Assembly (NCBI GenBank): GCA_037954665.1
Contig: JBBMOL010000008.1
Location: 10,323,559 to 10,387,558 of the forward strand
Direction of reading: 5' to 3'
From: Laguncularia racemosa
Taxonomy: Eukaryota; Streptophyta; Magnoliopsida; Myrtales; Combretaceae
Length of the DNA: 64,000 nucleotides
The notes beneath the pieces are model-generated. The model did no database searches, had not been told where the DNA came from, and worked only from the letters and a program-made list of their open reading frames with translations. Both the position numbers and the translations under genes were made by a program. Below are positions 11,612 to 22,259 of the stretch, in pieces (positions within the stretch are counted from its first letter, which is position 1; each line of letters opens with the position of its first letter).

Positions 11612-11979
11612 TGATAAGTGTTGAAAAACACTTATAATTATTTATTTTTTGTTTCATTTTATTTTATAAGTACAATTGATTAGATACTACTCTTAATTGA
11701 CGTATATTTTGATTACAAATCTTAAAAAAAAAAAGACTTTAGACAAAAAGAAGTAAAATCGCTCAAGTTTCATGCGAAGCAAGTTTAAAATGAACGTTGC
11801 AAAAGTGGGAAGAGGTGAAATACTCACCAGTATACTTGTATTGGGAGTCGTGCACTTCTTATAAAGGCAAACAAGTTGAAGGATTAAATGGATGATCATG
11901 CCAAGTTACACAAGTAAGTGCATGCCCTTGTCGAAGAAAATTTTAAAATGTTTGCTAAGATTTTTTACCGAGAGATACA
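11612..11979 (+). repeat. Right LTR of the Athila-like element, segment 1
   Basis: Starts TGATAAGTGTTGAAAAACAC and aligns with the left LTR from position 108. Interrupted at 11,980 by the minus-strand gag-pro element. The LTR resumes at 17,100. Confidence 0.8.
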
Positions 11980-12695
11980 TGATACGAACTCCATCAACCT
12001 GTGTCGAAACCCGAGATCAATTTGAACCTCGAATTGTCGTCGATTGATCACGAACTAAAGGAAACCGCGACTCGTTACTTATAAAGAAGCAAGAACCTTG
12101 GTATGATGTATACGCCACAATCATGATGGAATATCGATTGATAAGTACTGGTATGAACGCCATGGAATGATTCCGATAAGTTCGAAATTCTTCAAGAACA
12201 GAAGAAAAGGCTATTGTAATTTCAATTAGCCAAAAGTTTTTTACAATGAATTCCTTGACGACCTTTTATAGTCTCACCACAAAACATAACAAAAATGTAC
12301 AAAAACCTTACTTGTGACTACGAAATACAATATACGCCGATAGCTTAAATCCATGTTTCAACTGGCTTATCTTCTTAACACTAGCCACCTAAGCCAGCGA
12401 CTTAAATACACCATTGAACCAGCGTATATGGGTAAGTTGGCCACTTAGGCCAATGGCTTACTTTGCCAACCTTTTATGCATTTCTAAGCTGACCACTTTA
12501 AGCTGGCGGCCTTCTTTCAAAGCCAGCCACTTAAGTCGGCGGTCTTCAATACTCTTGAAGTTGTTGGCCTTTAATTCCACTCCTGACTTCCGTCTTTGTG
12601 ATCTGCACTTTGAATATTCCCGTACTCTTTGTTCCTAACTCCTTATCTTGTCCTTGATCATCCTTGGACCAATCCTCCTAATGTGATCTTTATCA
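11980..12695 (-). repeat. 3' LTR of element 2
   Basis: 716 bp, TGATACGAACT to TTTATCA in plus orientation. It contains a block (about 12,340-12,560) with repeated AAGTCGGCGG / GGCCACTTAGG-like words. The purine tract lies just outside, at 12,696-12,710, read on the minus strand as GAGGAGGGGAA. Confidence 0.88.
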
Positions 12696-13240
12696 TTCCC
12701 CTCCTCTGGAAAAGGATTTGTCCTCAAATTATCACCTGCATTAAACTGACTCAAATCAGTAATATTAGAAATAACACTAGTTGGATACGTACCTGGCAAT
12801 TTTAATATGTAAATGTGATCATTGATTCACTCGAGGACTCGGAATAGACCCTTGCCTCATGGAAATCTCTTTGATCGTCCTTATGTTAGAAACCGCCTAT
12901 GACTCATGTGCACCTAAACCCAATCTCCGGGTTTAAATAAAACTTGACAATGCCCTTTGCTGGTTTGTTTAGCACTCTACTTCTTTTGCCGCTCAATATT
13001 GAGCTTGGCCTTTTCATATGTCTCCACAAATTTCTTTGTTCCTGCAAATAAAGCATTCTTCACCTCACTAAGTCTCTCATCAGGATTTTCTTTCCACTCT
13101 ATTTTTGTCTCAATCCTCAATCTTTTTGTCCTCTTTTCATTTTTCTCTATAATATCACTCAACTTATTTCTACCACTCACTCTCGTTTATCTTCCCCCTT
13201 TTTCTTTTGCAATAGTACTTATTTTATTTTTACCACTCAT
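12696..13240 (-). pseudogene. Integrase C-terminal remnant of element 2
   Basis: On the minus strand 13,180-12,977 reads KKFVETYEKAKLNIERQKK, the helix after the integrase core. It aligns with FVQQIHEKARLNIERR in the integrase at 63,283-64,000. Downstream, decayed sequence still follows that element's C-terminus (NPEIGFRC, then QILFQRRGM next to the polypurine tract). The transition from protease tail to integrase tail falls near 13,190-13,250, in low-complexity sequence that reads as K/R/E-rich. This is the scar of the internal deletion. Confidence 0.7.
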
Positions 13241-13738
13241 TTTCTTTTACTCTCTCTCTTTCCGTATCATCATTTGACCTTCATAAACCTCACTAGGCTT
13301 CAAAGGATAGAGAGTAACAAACTTTTGATCATGTACAAATGAACACTTGTTAGTGAATCCATCTTGTTTTACTTATCTGTCAAACTACCATAGCCTCCTT
13401 AGTAACAAGTGTGTAGCTTGCATTAGAATTACATCACATACTAATTAATCTCCATACTTTCTAATGCTAAAGGAAATCAGTACCTGTTTTGTAATTCTAA
13501 CTTCACCACTATCGTTCAACCATTGCAATTTGTAAAGACAAGGATGTTAAATTGTAGGAAGCCCTAACTTTTCCACCATTGTTGTGCTAGTAGCATTTGT
13601 ACAACTCCCGCCATCTATAATCACACTACATACCTTATTTTGAACTAGGTATCTAGTATGAAAGATATTCTCCCACTGCACATTTTCCTTTCTTATAACC
13701 AGCACAGTCAAACATCTCCTAGCTACTAACAACTCCCC
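13241..13738 (-). pseudogene. pro: Aspartic protease of element 2
   Basis: In the same frame as gag, after one TAG (13,736-13,738, likely CAG originally), the retropepsin reads NIFHTRYLVQNKVCSVIIDG and GGSCTNATST. The family's D-[ST]-G triplet is here D-G-G. Past a stop at 13,544 the sequence still spells the protease C-half (VCDVILMQATHLLL) and the following linker to about 13,260. Several stops make it inactive. Confidence 0.82.
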
Positions 13739-14911
13739 CTACACAACATACTCTTCTCCATCAACATCCTCTAGTGGTGGCATAGACTCGTGATCCGAGT
13801 CACTGTCAGTCTCAATCTCACCATTATTCCTCAGCACCATAACTCGTCTATTAGGACATTGTCTAGATAGGTGTCCTCCATCCTGGCATTTAAAACATTT
13901 AATATCTCGATTTCTAAAAGTAGAAGGATTAGATTTACCTCTAGTCCCATGAGATACCAAGTCTAATGTTTGTTTTGGTAGTGGTTTGCAATGTAGTCGT
14001 TTCTCCTCCTTCTCCCCTGTGTCAGCCCTCCAATTAGAAGAACTCTGTATGGCACGTATGGTGCTACTGCTCTTCCTCCTGAGTTGCTTTTCAACTTTAA
14101 TGGCCATACGAACCATATCTTCGAACTCCACATAATGCTGCAACTCTACCACATGTTGAATCTCCCTATTCAATCTTGCTGGAAATCTGGCCATAGTTGC
14201 CTCACGGTCCTCCTCAATATTTGCCTTGATCATAATAACCTCCATCTCCTTATGATACTCATCTACACTACTATTGCCTTGCTTAAGGGTTTGTAATTTA
14301 TTGTACAATTCTCTATAATAGTATGTAGGTACAAATCGTTTCCTCATGATCCTCTTCATCTCCTCCTATGTGCCTATTGGTGGTTCCCTATTCCTCCTCC
14401 TAATTAACAAAAGCTGATCTCACCAAACAATTGCATAATCAGAAAATTCAATGGTAGTAAGTTTTACCTTTTTTGCTTCAGCATAGTTGTGGCACTCAAA
14501 AATCATCTCCACCTTCTTCTCCTACTCTAGATACAACTTAGGGTCATTTTTCCCTTTGAAGGAAGGGATTTCCATCTTAATGTTTCCTAGACTGCTATCT
14601 TCTTCATGCCTAACTCCTCTACTTCTCCTTATAATCCTCTTGTAACCCATAAAAGAGTCCTGATCAGATTCAGTTGTAGACTTTTCTCTACCCCACTCAT
14701 CTTCCTCCATGTGCACTACCTTTCTTGGCGTTTTATCCCTTCTACACCCAATAGAAGCAATCCGAGACTGCTCAAAATTCTTCTCCATATGCTCATGAAA
14801 TTTATCCATTTCCGCCCTAAACATTCTCCTCATCTTCGTTGTTAGAGTTTCCATGATCAGTTTTGTATCATTTTCCCCCATCATACTTTCAGGAGAATTT
14901 CTATGAGACAT
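13739..14911 (-). pseudogene. gag: gag of element 2 with CCHC zinc knuckle
   Basis: Starts at ATG 14,911 (MSHRNSPESMMGEN). A coiled N-terminal stretch, an acidic region and IEIPSFKGKNDPKLYLE-type capsid entry follow. Stops at 14,519-14,521 and near 14,366 replace tryptophans. The 206-codon stretch 14,359-13,739 is open: MKRIMRKRFVPTYYY, LKQGNSSVDEYHKEM, VELQHYVEF, then a CCHC knuckle CFKCQDGGHLSRQC and an acidic tail. All pieces share one frame with the protease, so damage is by substitution, not frameshift. Confidence 0.9.
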
Positions 14912-15481
14912 TTTTCTGCAACAAAAAACAAGGATGATAATAGAAAATATAGATCCTCACTGAATCACTCCCTCACGTGTTTTGCCACTCAATCACCGAA
15001 TGTCTCTCTAATCACTTGGGTTTTATTTCTCACAAGATTCAATTGGCTTTTGTGCACTCTAATGTTCTCACCACTCTTGCCTCTTACCACTCACAATCTC
15101 TTCCTCAATTCTTTTAGAATTCAACAACAAATCAGAAGTCATTCCGCAGATTTCAACAGATTCCTTTATTGTGGGAATCAATAATTTAACAAGTCACAAC
15201 AGCTCACTTCAATCAACTCAATTATGGACTTCAACATAACTATTGCCAAGAATCCCAATTTTTTTATATATGAATTTTCCTCTCTTTTTTTAACTATTCA
15301 ATAAGAAATTAAACGTGAATCAATTGAACGCATATAGTGATTGCTATAACAAGTCTAATAAAATCAACAAATACACAAAGACTCAAACTTTTCTCTCACT
15401 TTTTTTTTATACGAATTTTTGAAACCTAGATGTATAAAGAACAAAATTGGATTCAAGATAGGCAATTCCTAACCAACCCAA

Positions 15482-15497
15482 TTGCTTTGATACTAAA
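15482..15497 (-). other. Degenerate primer binding site of element 2
   Basis: Read on the minus strand, TAGTATCAAAGC follows the 5' LTR end with two spacer bases, one or two changes from the Met-type TGGTATCAAAGC. It confirms the minus orientation. Confidence 0.7.
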
Positions 15498-17099
15498 TGA
15501 TACGAACTTCGTCAACCTGTGCTGAAACCCGAGATCAATTTGAACCTTAAACAATCGTCGATCAATCACGAACGAAGGGAAACCATGACCCGTTGCTTAT
15601 AGAGAAGCAAGAATGATGTGCTTAAAAATGAATCCAAGTACATGAATTCAATCCAAATGATTAATCAATCTACAAATGCTCAATTATACTTAAAATTGGC
15701 GTGAATTAAGGATGAACAAATCTCAATGGCGTGAACTAAATTAGATGAATCACAAGGGAATTCCAATACCAATCAAATTACATATAAAATGCAATTTCAA
15801 TCTCTAAAATTGGTTTGTAATCTTAGCAATATGAACCCTAAATTGGCATGAACAACAAGTAGATAAATCAACCTATTATCACTAGATATTACACACTATT
15901 AATAAAAGGAAGCAACTTAGAAGATCTTGATGTTACTCACAAGAAATTCCAAGCTAAACTTGTCATAATTTCCTAGAAATTGATAAGAGTGGTGTTTTAG
16001 CAAGAGGAACTCTCTCTCTCACGACAACAAAGTGTATTTTTCAAAATTGACAAAAGCTCCTTAAAAACCTTAGTTAGCAAGTATTTATACTTGCTCCAAT
16101 TAAGGTAAAAATGTTCAAAAGATTACACATATGCCACTAAGTGGCAGGTTCTAAAATCAAAGTATAAGTACCAAAATAAACAAAAATTGGCCGGTTCTTC
16201 AAATGACAATTACAAGTGCAAAAGATGGTTTCCGAGTGGTTGGTTCTTCAAGTCAAGTGGACACATTGTGGATCATTGGATGTGAGTCCAAGAATGTCCT
16301 GTAAGTTGATCCTTAGTGCATGTTATTTAGCCATCATGTAAAACCGATCAATGTACCTACTAAAGTGCAAAAAAAAAAAAGAAATATTAGATAAAAATGG
16401 CCATATGTGGATGTCTAGGCTCATACATCCAAGTCAGGTTCCCCCACAACTAGAACCACAGGGTAGATTCCCATCAAAGAACCTTGGTATGATGTATATG
16501 CTACAATCGGGATGGAATACCAATTGATAAGTACCGGTATGAATGCTATAGAATGATTCCGATAAGTTCAAAATTCTTCAAGAATAGAAGAAAAGGGTAT
16601 TGCAATTTCAATTAGCCAAAAGTGTTTTACAATGGAGTCTTTGACGGCCGTTTATAGTCTCACTACAAAACATAACAAAAATGTACAAAAACCCTACTTG
16701 TGACTACGAAATACAATATACGTTGGTAGCCTAAATCCACGTTTCAACCGGCCTATCCTCTCTACGCCGACCACCTAAGCCAGCGGCTTAAATGCACCAT
16801 TGAACCAGCGTATATGGGTAAGTTGGCCACTTAGGCTGACAGTTTACTTTGCCGGTCTTGCATGCATTTCTACACTATCTACTTTAGGTTGGCGACCTTC
16901 TTTCAAAGCCGGCCACTTAGGCTGGCGGCCTAAGCCTCCAAGGTCGATGGTCTTCAATACTCTCTAAGCTGTCAGCCCTTGATTCCACTACTTCTTTCCT
17001 CGTGATCCACACTTCGAATATTCCCGTACTTTTTATTCCCAACTCCTTATCTTGTCCTTGATCATCCTTGGACTAATCTTCCTAATGTGATCTTCATCA
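15498..17099 (-). repeat. 5' LTR of element 2, interrupted by a solo LTR
   Basis: Matches 11,980-12,695 over 15,498-15,613 and 16,477-17,099. The break is the nested solo LTR at 15,614-16,476. Ends CTTCATCA. Confidence 0.87.
15614..16476. mobile_element. Solo LTR nested in the LTR of element 2
   Basis: 863 bp, TGATGTGC to CCCATCA, with perfect 5-bp duplications AAGAA (15,609-15,613 and 16,477-16,481). Related to the LTRs at 49,976-50,802 and 53,657-54,484 and, inverted, to 36,503-37,282. It holds the palindromic TATA segment AGCAAGTATTTATACTTGCT at 16,076-16,095. By comparison with 49,976 it lies in minus orientation. No internal sequence remains, consistent with LTR-LTR recombination. Confidence 0.9.
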
Positions 17100-17873
17100 A
17101 TATATAGGCACATACATAGCTGTGTTGAGGCCGTATCATGCGTGAATTCTACTTTCCTATTCTATCATGATTGTTGAAGATTAACTTTTTGGTTTACAAA
17201 TAATATTGAAGATGCAATTTCCTACATGATGAAGTCAAGCTTCTTAGTTTTTAGATATTCAATGTACATTCTAGGAAACTGCAACTTTCCTAATTGGGAG
17301 ACACTTGATCACTATAAGAGGAGTACAAAGTCCAAGCTATAGATATATAGTCCTTGATGTTAGAATTAGAAATAAGGTGTAGGATTTTAGTTTATAGCAC
17401 TATTGAACTTTTTATGCTTTTTTTTTTATGAAGTATTTTTACAGTTTTACTTTTGATTTCAATATGATATCAACTTTATTTTCTTTTTAGTACTTGGGTA
17501 TGATGAATCCTAAAATGAATTTATAATTTAATGATTTTTATTCTATGAAGTTATTGTCATTCTTGTGATCTAATTATGTGCTCTTAATCAATTTTGAATT
17601 AATATTACCGATGTATTAATTTGGTACTTGGTTTCATACATAGAGATTGAGAAATTCTATATTTGAATAGATCTGGCATAATTAAAAGGATTTGCATGCA
17701 ATTCTAAAGATGGGATGATGTAAATCTCTCATATTAGGGTCAAACCTAATAGTGAAATTCACATATAAAAAGTAATGTGATTCTAAAGGTTTTAATTAGG
17801 AAGAGATTCCAATTAATTAACATTAGGTTTAGAATCGGTAGATTCGAGAGAGTTGTTAATTTGATAAAAGAAT
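17100..17873 (+). repeat. Right LTR of the Athila-like element, segment 2
   Basis: Resumes the LTR after element 2: GCTGTGTTGAGG and GAATTCTACTTTCC match 535-560 of the left LTR. The last 297 bp (17,576-17,872) are repeated at 32,677-32,972 on the far side of the Ogre element. Confidence 0.75.
17576..17872 (+). repeat. Left copy of the ~297-bp direct repeat flanking the Ogre element
   Basis: Begins ATGTGCTCTTAATC and ends GATAAAAGAA, directly against the Ogre LTR start. The right copy (32,677-32,972) starts directly against the Ogre LTR end. By eye the copies differ at about eight to ten positions, for example TGTATTAAT versus TGTGTTAAT and GATTCGAG versus GACTCGAG. Confidence 0.9.
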
Positions 17874-18154
17874 TGTAAACACCCCATTTTTGCCCTAAAA
17901 ATCAATAATAATCAATAATAAATAATTTCTAATTTTTCCCAATTTTTCCATATTTAGCAAAAATAGGAAAAATATTCAAAAAAATAAAAATAAATAGGAA
18001 AACACATCAATTAAAAAAAAAAACTAATTTCAGAAATGGCAATAATAAGGGTTAAGTGATTTTTATAAATTTTTGAAATTTCAAAAAATACGAAAATAAT
18101 AAAAAATTGCATAGCATATATACAATTTGCGTAAAATAAAAAAACCGAGATCTA

Positions 18155-18230
18155 GGCCAGCTCAGCTGGCTCGTGTGTGCGCCTAGAACGTGCGAGAGAG
18201 CTTGAGGTCCCGAGTTCGAATCGCCCCGCG
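18155..18230 (+). promoter_or_regulatory. tRNA-like sequence with pol III A and B boxes in the Ogre 5' LTR
   Basis: CCAGCTCAGCTGG (18,157-18,169) fits a tRNA A box and GAGTTCGAATC (18,212-18,222) a B box, at tRNA-like spacing. The 3' LTR copy at 30,858-30,933 is closer to consensus (CCAGCTCAGTTGG). It is probably a tRNA-derived SINE head captured by the LTR. Whether it recruits TFIIIC is unknown. Confidence 0.65.
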
Positions 18231-18269
18231 TGCGCTCGGAAATTTTTTCTTTCATTTCGCTAGAGCCGC

Positions 18270-18275
18270 CACGTG
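18270..18275 (+). promoter_or_regulatory. G-box (CACGTG) in Ogre LTR promoter
   Basis: GCCACGTGGC is a perfect palindromic G-box with an ABRE core (ACGTGGC). It is followed by an inverted CCAAT (GATTGG) and a second ACGTG at 18,302. It is preserved in the other LTR (30,973-30,978). It lies about 290 bp upstream of the TATA position. Confidence 0.55.
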
Positions 18276-18895
18276 GCAACATGCGATTGGCCGAGAGAAG
18301 ACACGTGCCTCGCACATGATTGTCTTCTTCCTCGAGCCCAGCCAGAGAAAAACCGGCAGAAGTCCGACGAGGCCAAAAATGCTGGATTTCTTCAAATCTT
18401 TTTGGATTTCAATCAATCTAAAACCGGATTATCCAGATAAATCACAAGATCACAACGAATCGGCATCAAATATGTTGGATGAACTCAAATCTAAAAAACG
18501 AAAAAATTCGGATTTATCCAAATCAAGGATTTGAGCTTATCCGGAGGAGTTTGTGAGCGGCTACAAATAGAGGAGGAAGGGAGGAAGATAAATGACGGAT
18601 CAAAAGTGAGAGAAAGAGAGAAAAAGGAGAGAATCGAAGCTCGCCGGAGTTGTTCAAAACCGCGACCACCGATCAAGTGTTGGGCAACCACCAGGAGGCG
18701 TTTCTGAAGCAAACCACCGCCACACTTAAGTTCCTCACCCTCGAGAACTTAGGAATCGACACCTCAACCGTTGCAAAAGGCCGCCGGAATGCCGTCAATG
18801 AGTACTCTCGGCCGCCGCATCCGATCGATCCGACCCAACCCGCTTCGACCCGATCCGACCAGACCGACATGACCCGCGCACCGACCCGGATCTAG

Positions 18896-19513
18896 GTAAG
18901 TCGGATTTTTTGATTTTTTATTTTATTTTATTTTATTTATTTAGTTATGTTATTTATTTCAAATTTATTTATTTATTTATTTGTTATTTATATTTCAATA
19001 AATAGAAAAATGTTAGGAATTGCATTTTCTTTTTTAGGATTAGGATTTAATGATAAAATAAAAAATAAAAAAAATAATTATAATAATAAATAATAAAAAT
19101 ATAGAAAATTCATAAAGAAAATAATAAAAACATTAGAAAAATAATAATAAAAATTTAGACTTTAAATAGGATAGATAAAAATATAGGAGAAATTTTTTAA
19201 TAAAAATAAAAATTATGAAAAATTAATAAAACTAATAAAAAATTATAAAAAATCATAAAAATTAATAAAAATCAATAAAAATTTATAATAGTATAAATGA
19301 GTTGAAAATTAGAGAAAAATGAATTTTATCACTTAGAAAAATCATTTTCTCAAATAAATCCAAAATTGGTATTTTTCCTTAAAGTTATTATTTTCACAAA
19401 ATCAAATTATTAAGCTTAGGCCTAGATTTTTTTAACGAAATTCTAAAATAGTAAAAAAATAAATCAAAAGAGATTTCATAATTAAAATTCACAAACACAC
19501 TAAAATTTTTCAG
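18896..19513 (+). other. Putative leader intron inside the Ogre LTR
   Basis: A consensus donor (TAG/GTAAGT at 18,896) ends a GC-rich leader and a TTTTTCAG acceptor at 19,513 begins GC-richer sequence. The 618 nt between are extremely A/T-rich, as plant introns are. The 3' LTR keeps the donor (CAG/GTAAGT at 31,595) and has TTTTTTAG as acceptor. Inferred from sequence only. Confidence 0.45.
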
Positions 19514-19976
19514 GAAAAGCGAACTACGGTTGTTTGATCCTTAATAACAAGTACGTAGGCACCCATTTGGGGCAACCCTAAAAAGGAATAAAAATCATTT
19601 TCCTAACATAATCCACTCAAAAACACAATAAAAGACAACAAAAATAAAATAAAAGACATTTCGAAATAGAGTAAATTTTAAGAGATTAGGTGGTAACCGT
19701 AAGGTTTTAATAGGTTAGCCTCTGAACTTAGAATCTTTGGTTTTCCTTTTTCCTCTCTTCACAAAAACAAGAAGAGGAAATCACGATGACTAGCAGTCCA
19801 AATTAGGATTAATCCGCTCCATTAGTCTTAATCCAATCTTTCCCAACAACAGTTGGGTGGCGACTCCAAAACTAAACGAAATTCCTAATTCAAGTTGAGG
19901 ATCTACATTAGATGAGCATAGGGTTTAGTCTATATCGGATTAGGAATGGGAAGTTCAAAAATTAGACTCGACATGA

Positions 19977-19995
19977 TGGCGACTCCACTGGGGAC
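19977..19995 (+). other. Ogre primer binding site
   Basis: TGGCGACTCCACTGGGGA, three bases after the LTR end, is the primer type associated with Ogre/Tat elements (reported as tRNA-Arg). It fixes the 5' LTR boundary at 19,973. Confidence 0.75.
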
Positions 19996-20476
19996 CACAT
20001 TCTCCAGTAGGCTAACCACTTGAATCTCCTCAAACTGCACCTTTTTAAGAAATGTCTTTTGGTTATTGTTCTGTTACTAACCTTTCAGGAATTATCTAGA
20101 TTTATGATTCAGTTTTTACTTCTGGGTCTGCATGCATACATTCGTGTGAATAGATACGGTCAAACCCGGACTGTCTTAGGACCCTAAGATGGGGGGCCAT
20201 TGTGTAGGTTTCGGGCGAAGTGATGTAATCACCGTTCGGGATTGATTAGGCTACCCCACCCAATGCTTCAATATGGCTTGAGATCCATTTCTCTAAGAAT
20301 GCGGGAGGCCATAGAGCTTAGGGACCTGTTAGAACCAACCTATTCGCATACATAACGTCATGGGTTGACAATTGGTGATGATGTAATATTTATTGTTTCA
20401 TTCATGGAGTTTAGATCTATTTCCTTGTAATATTATCATAGTTCTGCTTGTAATTAGGAAATGTCTGTTGTAATAG
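19996..20476 (+). other. Ogre 5' untranslated region
   Basis: About 480 bp between the primer site and ORF1. No domain is recognised. It includes a GC-rich hairpin-prone stretch around 20,180-20,250. Confidence 0.5.
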
Positions 20477-22004
20477 ATGGTTAGTACCGCAGTTGACCGC
20501 CTCCTCCGCAAAGAGATCCGGGTGTACAAACCTTTAGACCCAAAGTTGGTGCTGGACCACTGGTTCACCTTATACAATCCAGAGGAGCAGGCCTTCATCC
20601 AGCAGAAAATAGGGCTCATCCTCTCACTAACAAAGATGGAGGTAAACTTGCCCTTGGTACGGGCCATGCTTTATTTATGAGAAATAGAGCCCGCAGCTTT
20701 CTTCATCGGGCCACATGAAATCACCCCTACCCTGGAAGAGTACACTCAGCTGCTATAGGCTCCAGCACTAACCAATCAAGTCTATGTACCAGATCTAGAG
20801 GCCGAGCCAACCGGTGTTTTCAGCAGACTCCTGGGTATCCGCAAAATAGCAGTCAACAAGGCCTTAACAGACTGTAATGGGTACTGCATACGGATGGACG
20901 AGTTGGAAGCCTGGTTCATTGCCTGAGAAGACAATGGGGATAGGAAAGACATATTGTGTGGGGATCCCAAGACTTATAGCCAGAGAAGGGTGAACGCTTT
21001 CATCTTGACAGCTTTCGCCACCATACTATTCCCTACCGAAACTTTCTATGTCCACTACCGGGTTGCAGAGCTGGTGACCCAATTCCTGGAAGGAAGATTT
21101 TACATCCCGGCTCTATTGGCTGAACAGATCCGCAACTTAAACTTTATCAAAAAAGAAAGGCCATGGGATCCTCCGCTCAAGTATCAACCTTATGCTGATA
21201 TGGTTTGTAAGCCACCTTAAGTGTTTCGAGCTGAACATGGTCCGGAAAAACATTAGCTCAACAAGTGGATCTCGTGGATTCATGCATAGAGAAGATAAAG
21301 CTACCCGACGACCTTACCAGCCACAGTTGGGTAGAAGTGCTTAGAAGCTTCAGCGCCGATGATATTCTGTGGACAGCCAGGTAGAGTTGCTGCGACAAAA
21401 TTATCTTAACCTGCAGTAACTTTCAAGCCGTACCTTTGATCGGAATCAGTTGATGTATTGGATATCACCCCAATTCAGTGGTCTGCCAGTTCGGTACTAT
21501 TCAAGACATAGTTTATCGACCCTCGCTGGAAGCGGTCACCTTCGAGTACCAAGATCCGAACTTACTAGTGGTTGAAAAATTTGCTAAGCTGGTAGAGGTT
21601 AAAGCACTTTGGGAAGCCAGAATTGAAAGCCCGAATATAGACCTCGGTGAGCTGGATGGCGAAGTGGGAAAACATCGAGCCACCAGGGAGTTCGTGATCC
21701 GCCAGCTGTATCAGACGGGGGAAAGAGCATACCGGGTCCCGATGTCACTTGACCGAGGCCAAACAAAGTAAATCAGGAGCTAGAAATCTACCTAGAGCAG
21801 GTCAAGGCCCAGATTGAGGTCTATTTTGAAGCTGCAGATTATAAGAAAGACATCTGGAAAGGATGATTCAAGGAATTCGATCAAAGGAACAAAGCCTTGG
21901 AAGCACAATTGGAGAAGACCAAAGCCAGAGTCGAAGAACTAGAAGTCGTCATCAATGGGAAGCCCGAGTCTCCACAACAAAAGACCAAGAGAGCTAGGAA
22001 ATAG
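20477..22004 (+). pseudogene. Ogre ORF1 (upstream extra ORF)
   Basis: Starts ATG 20,477 (MVSTAVDRLLRKEIRV) and is recognisable to PQQKTKRARK before the stop at 22,002-22,004. Open stretches are 20,477-20,680, 20,954-21,220 and 21,478-21,771, with stops and at least one frameshift between. Features match the plant-mobile-domain-like (DUF7745-type) ORF1 of Ogre: a hydrophobic LVRAMLYL helix, an F-x-x-GPHEITPTLEEYTQLL motif, a LLGIRK segment, FILTAFATILFPT, and a C-terminal coiled coil rich in Q, E and K. Its role is unknown. It distinguishes Ogre from ordinary Tat elements. Confidence 0.72.
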
Positions 22005-22259
22005 ATTATCATTGTACTCTTTCATTTGTTTTCTTTTTAAGTATCGAACTCCACAATTTTTCAATATTAATAAAAATAAAGTTTCAATATTACATCGTCA
22101 ATCAATTGTCAACCCTTTCATTTTTAGCATCCGCATGACACATGCATCACATTTGCATACGTTATACTAAAAAAGAAAAAATGCGCGCCGAGTATCAAGA
22201 TAGGTCCTAAACGACCGAACCCTCCGAAAAGCCCAATTTGCACACGTTCAAGAACAAAG

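Larger units (their letters stand above)
11980..17099 (-). mobile_element. Ty3-type LTR element with gag-pro and a pol remnant (element 2)
   Basis: A minus-strand element of 5,120 bp, including an 863-bp nested solo LTR. LTRs start TGATACGAACT at both ends. Flanks ATACA (11,975-11,979) and ATATA (17,100-17,104) are a 4-of-5 target duplication in the Athila LTR. Order on the minus strand: 5' LTR, degenerate Met primer site, gag, CCHC, protease, then a jump directly to integrase C-terminal sequence and the 3' LTR. RT, RNase H and the catalytic core of integrase are missing. LTR and integrase-tail sequences resemble those of the element at 62,263. Confidence 0.88.
17874..19973 (+). repeat. 5' LTR of the Ogre element
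   Basis: TGTAAACACCCC to GACTCGACA, 2,100 bp. In order: AT-rich start; tRNA-like A/B boxes (18,157-18,222); G-box CACGTG (18,270-18,275); degraded TATA (TACAAATA, 18,562-18,569); GC-rich leader with reiterated GACCCGACC-like words; splice donor GTAAGT (18,896); 600 bp of T/A-rich sequence; acceptor TTTTTCAG (19,513); and GTACGTAGGCA, common in Tat LTRs. Confidence 0.9.

Noticed and set aside
12957..13277. 106-codon plus-strand hydrophobic frame
   Set aside because: Antisense to the integrase-tail remnant of element 2; the hydrophobic look comes from reverse translation of a K/E/R-rich segment.
18650..18895. 81-codon frame in the GC-rich part of the Ogre LTR
   Set aside because: It is the transcribed leader with repeated GACCCGACC words; the 3' LTR copy is not open in the same way.
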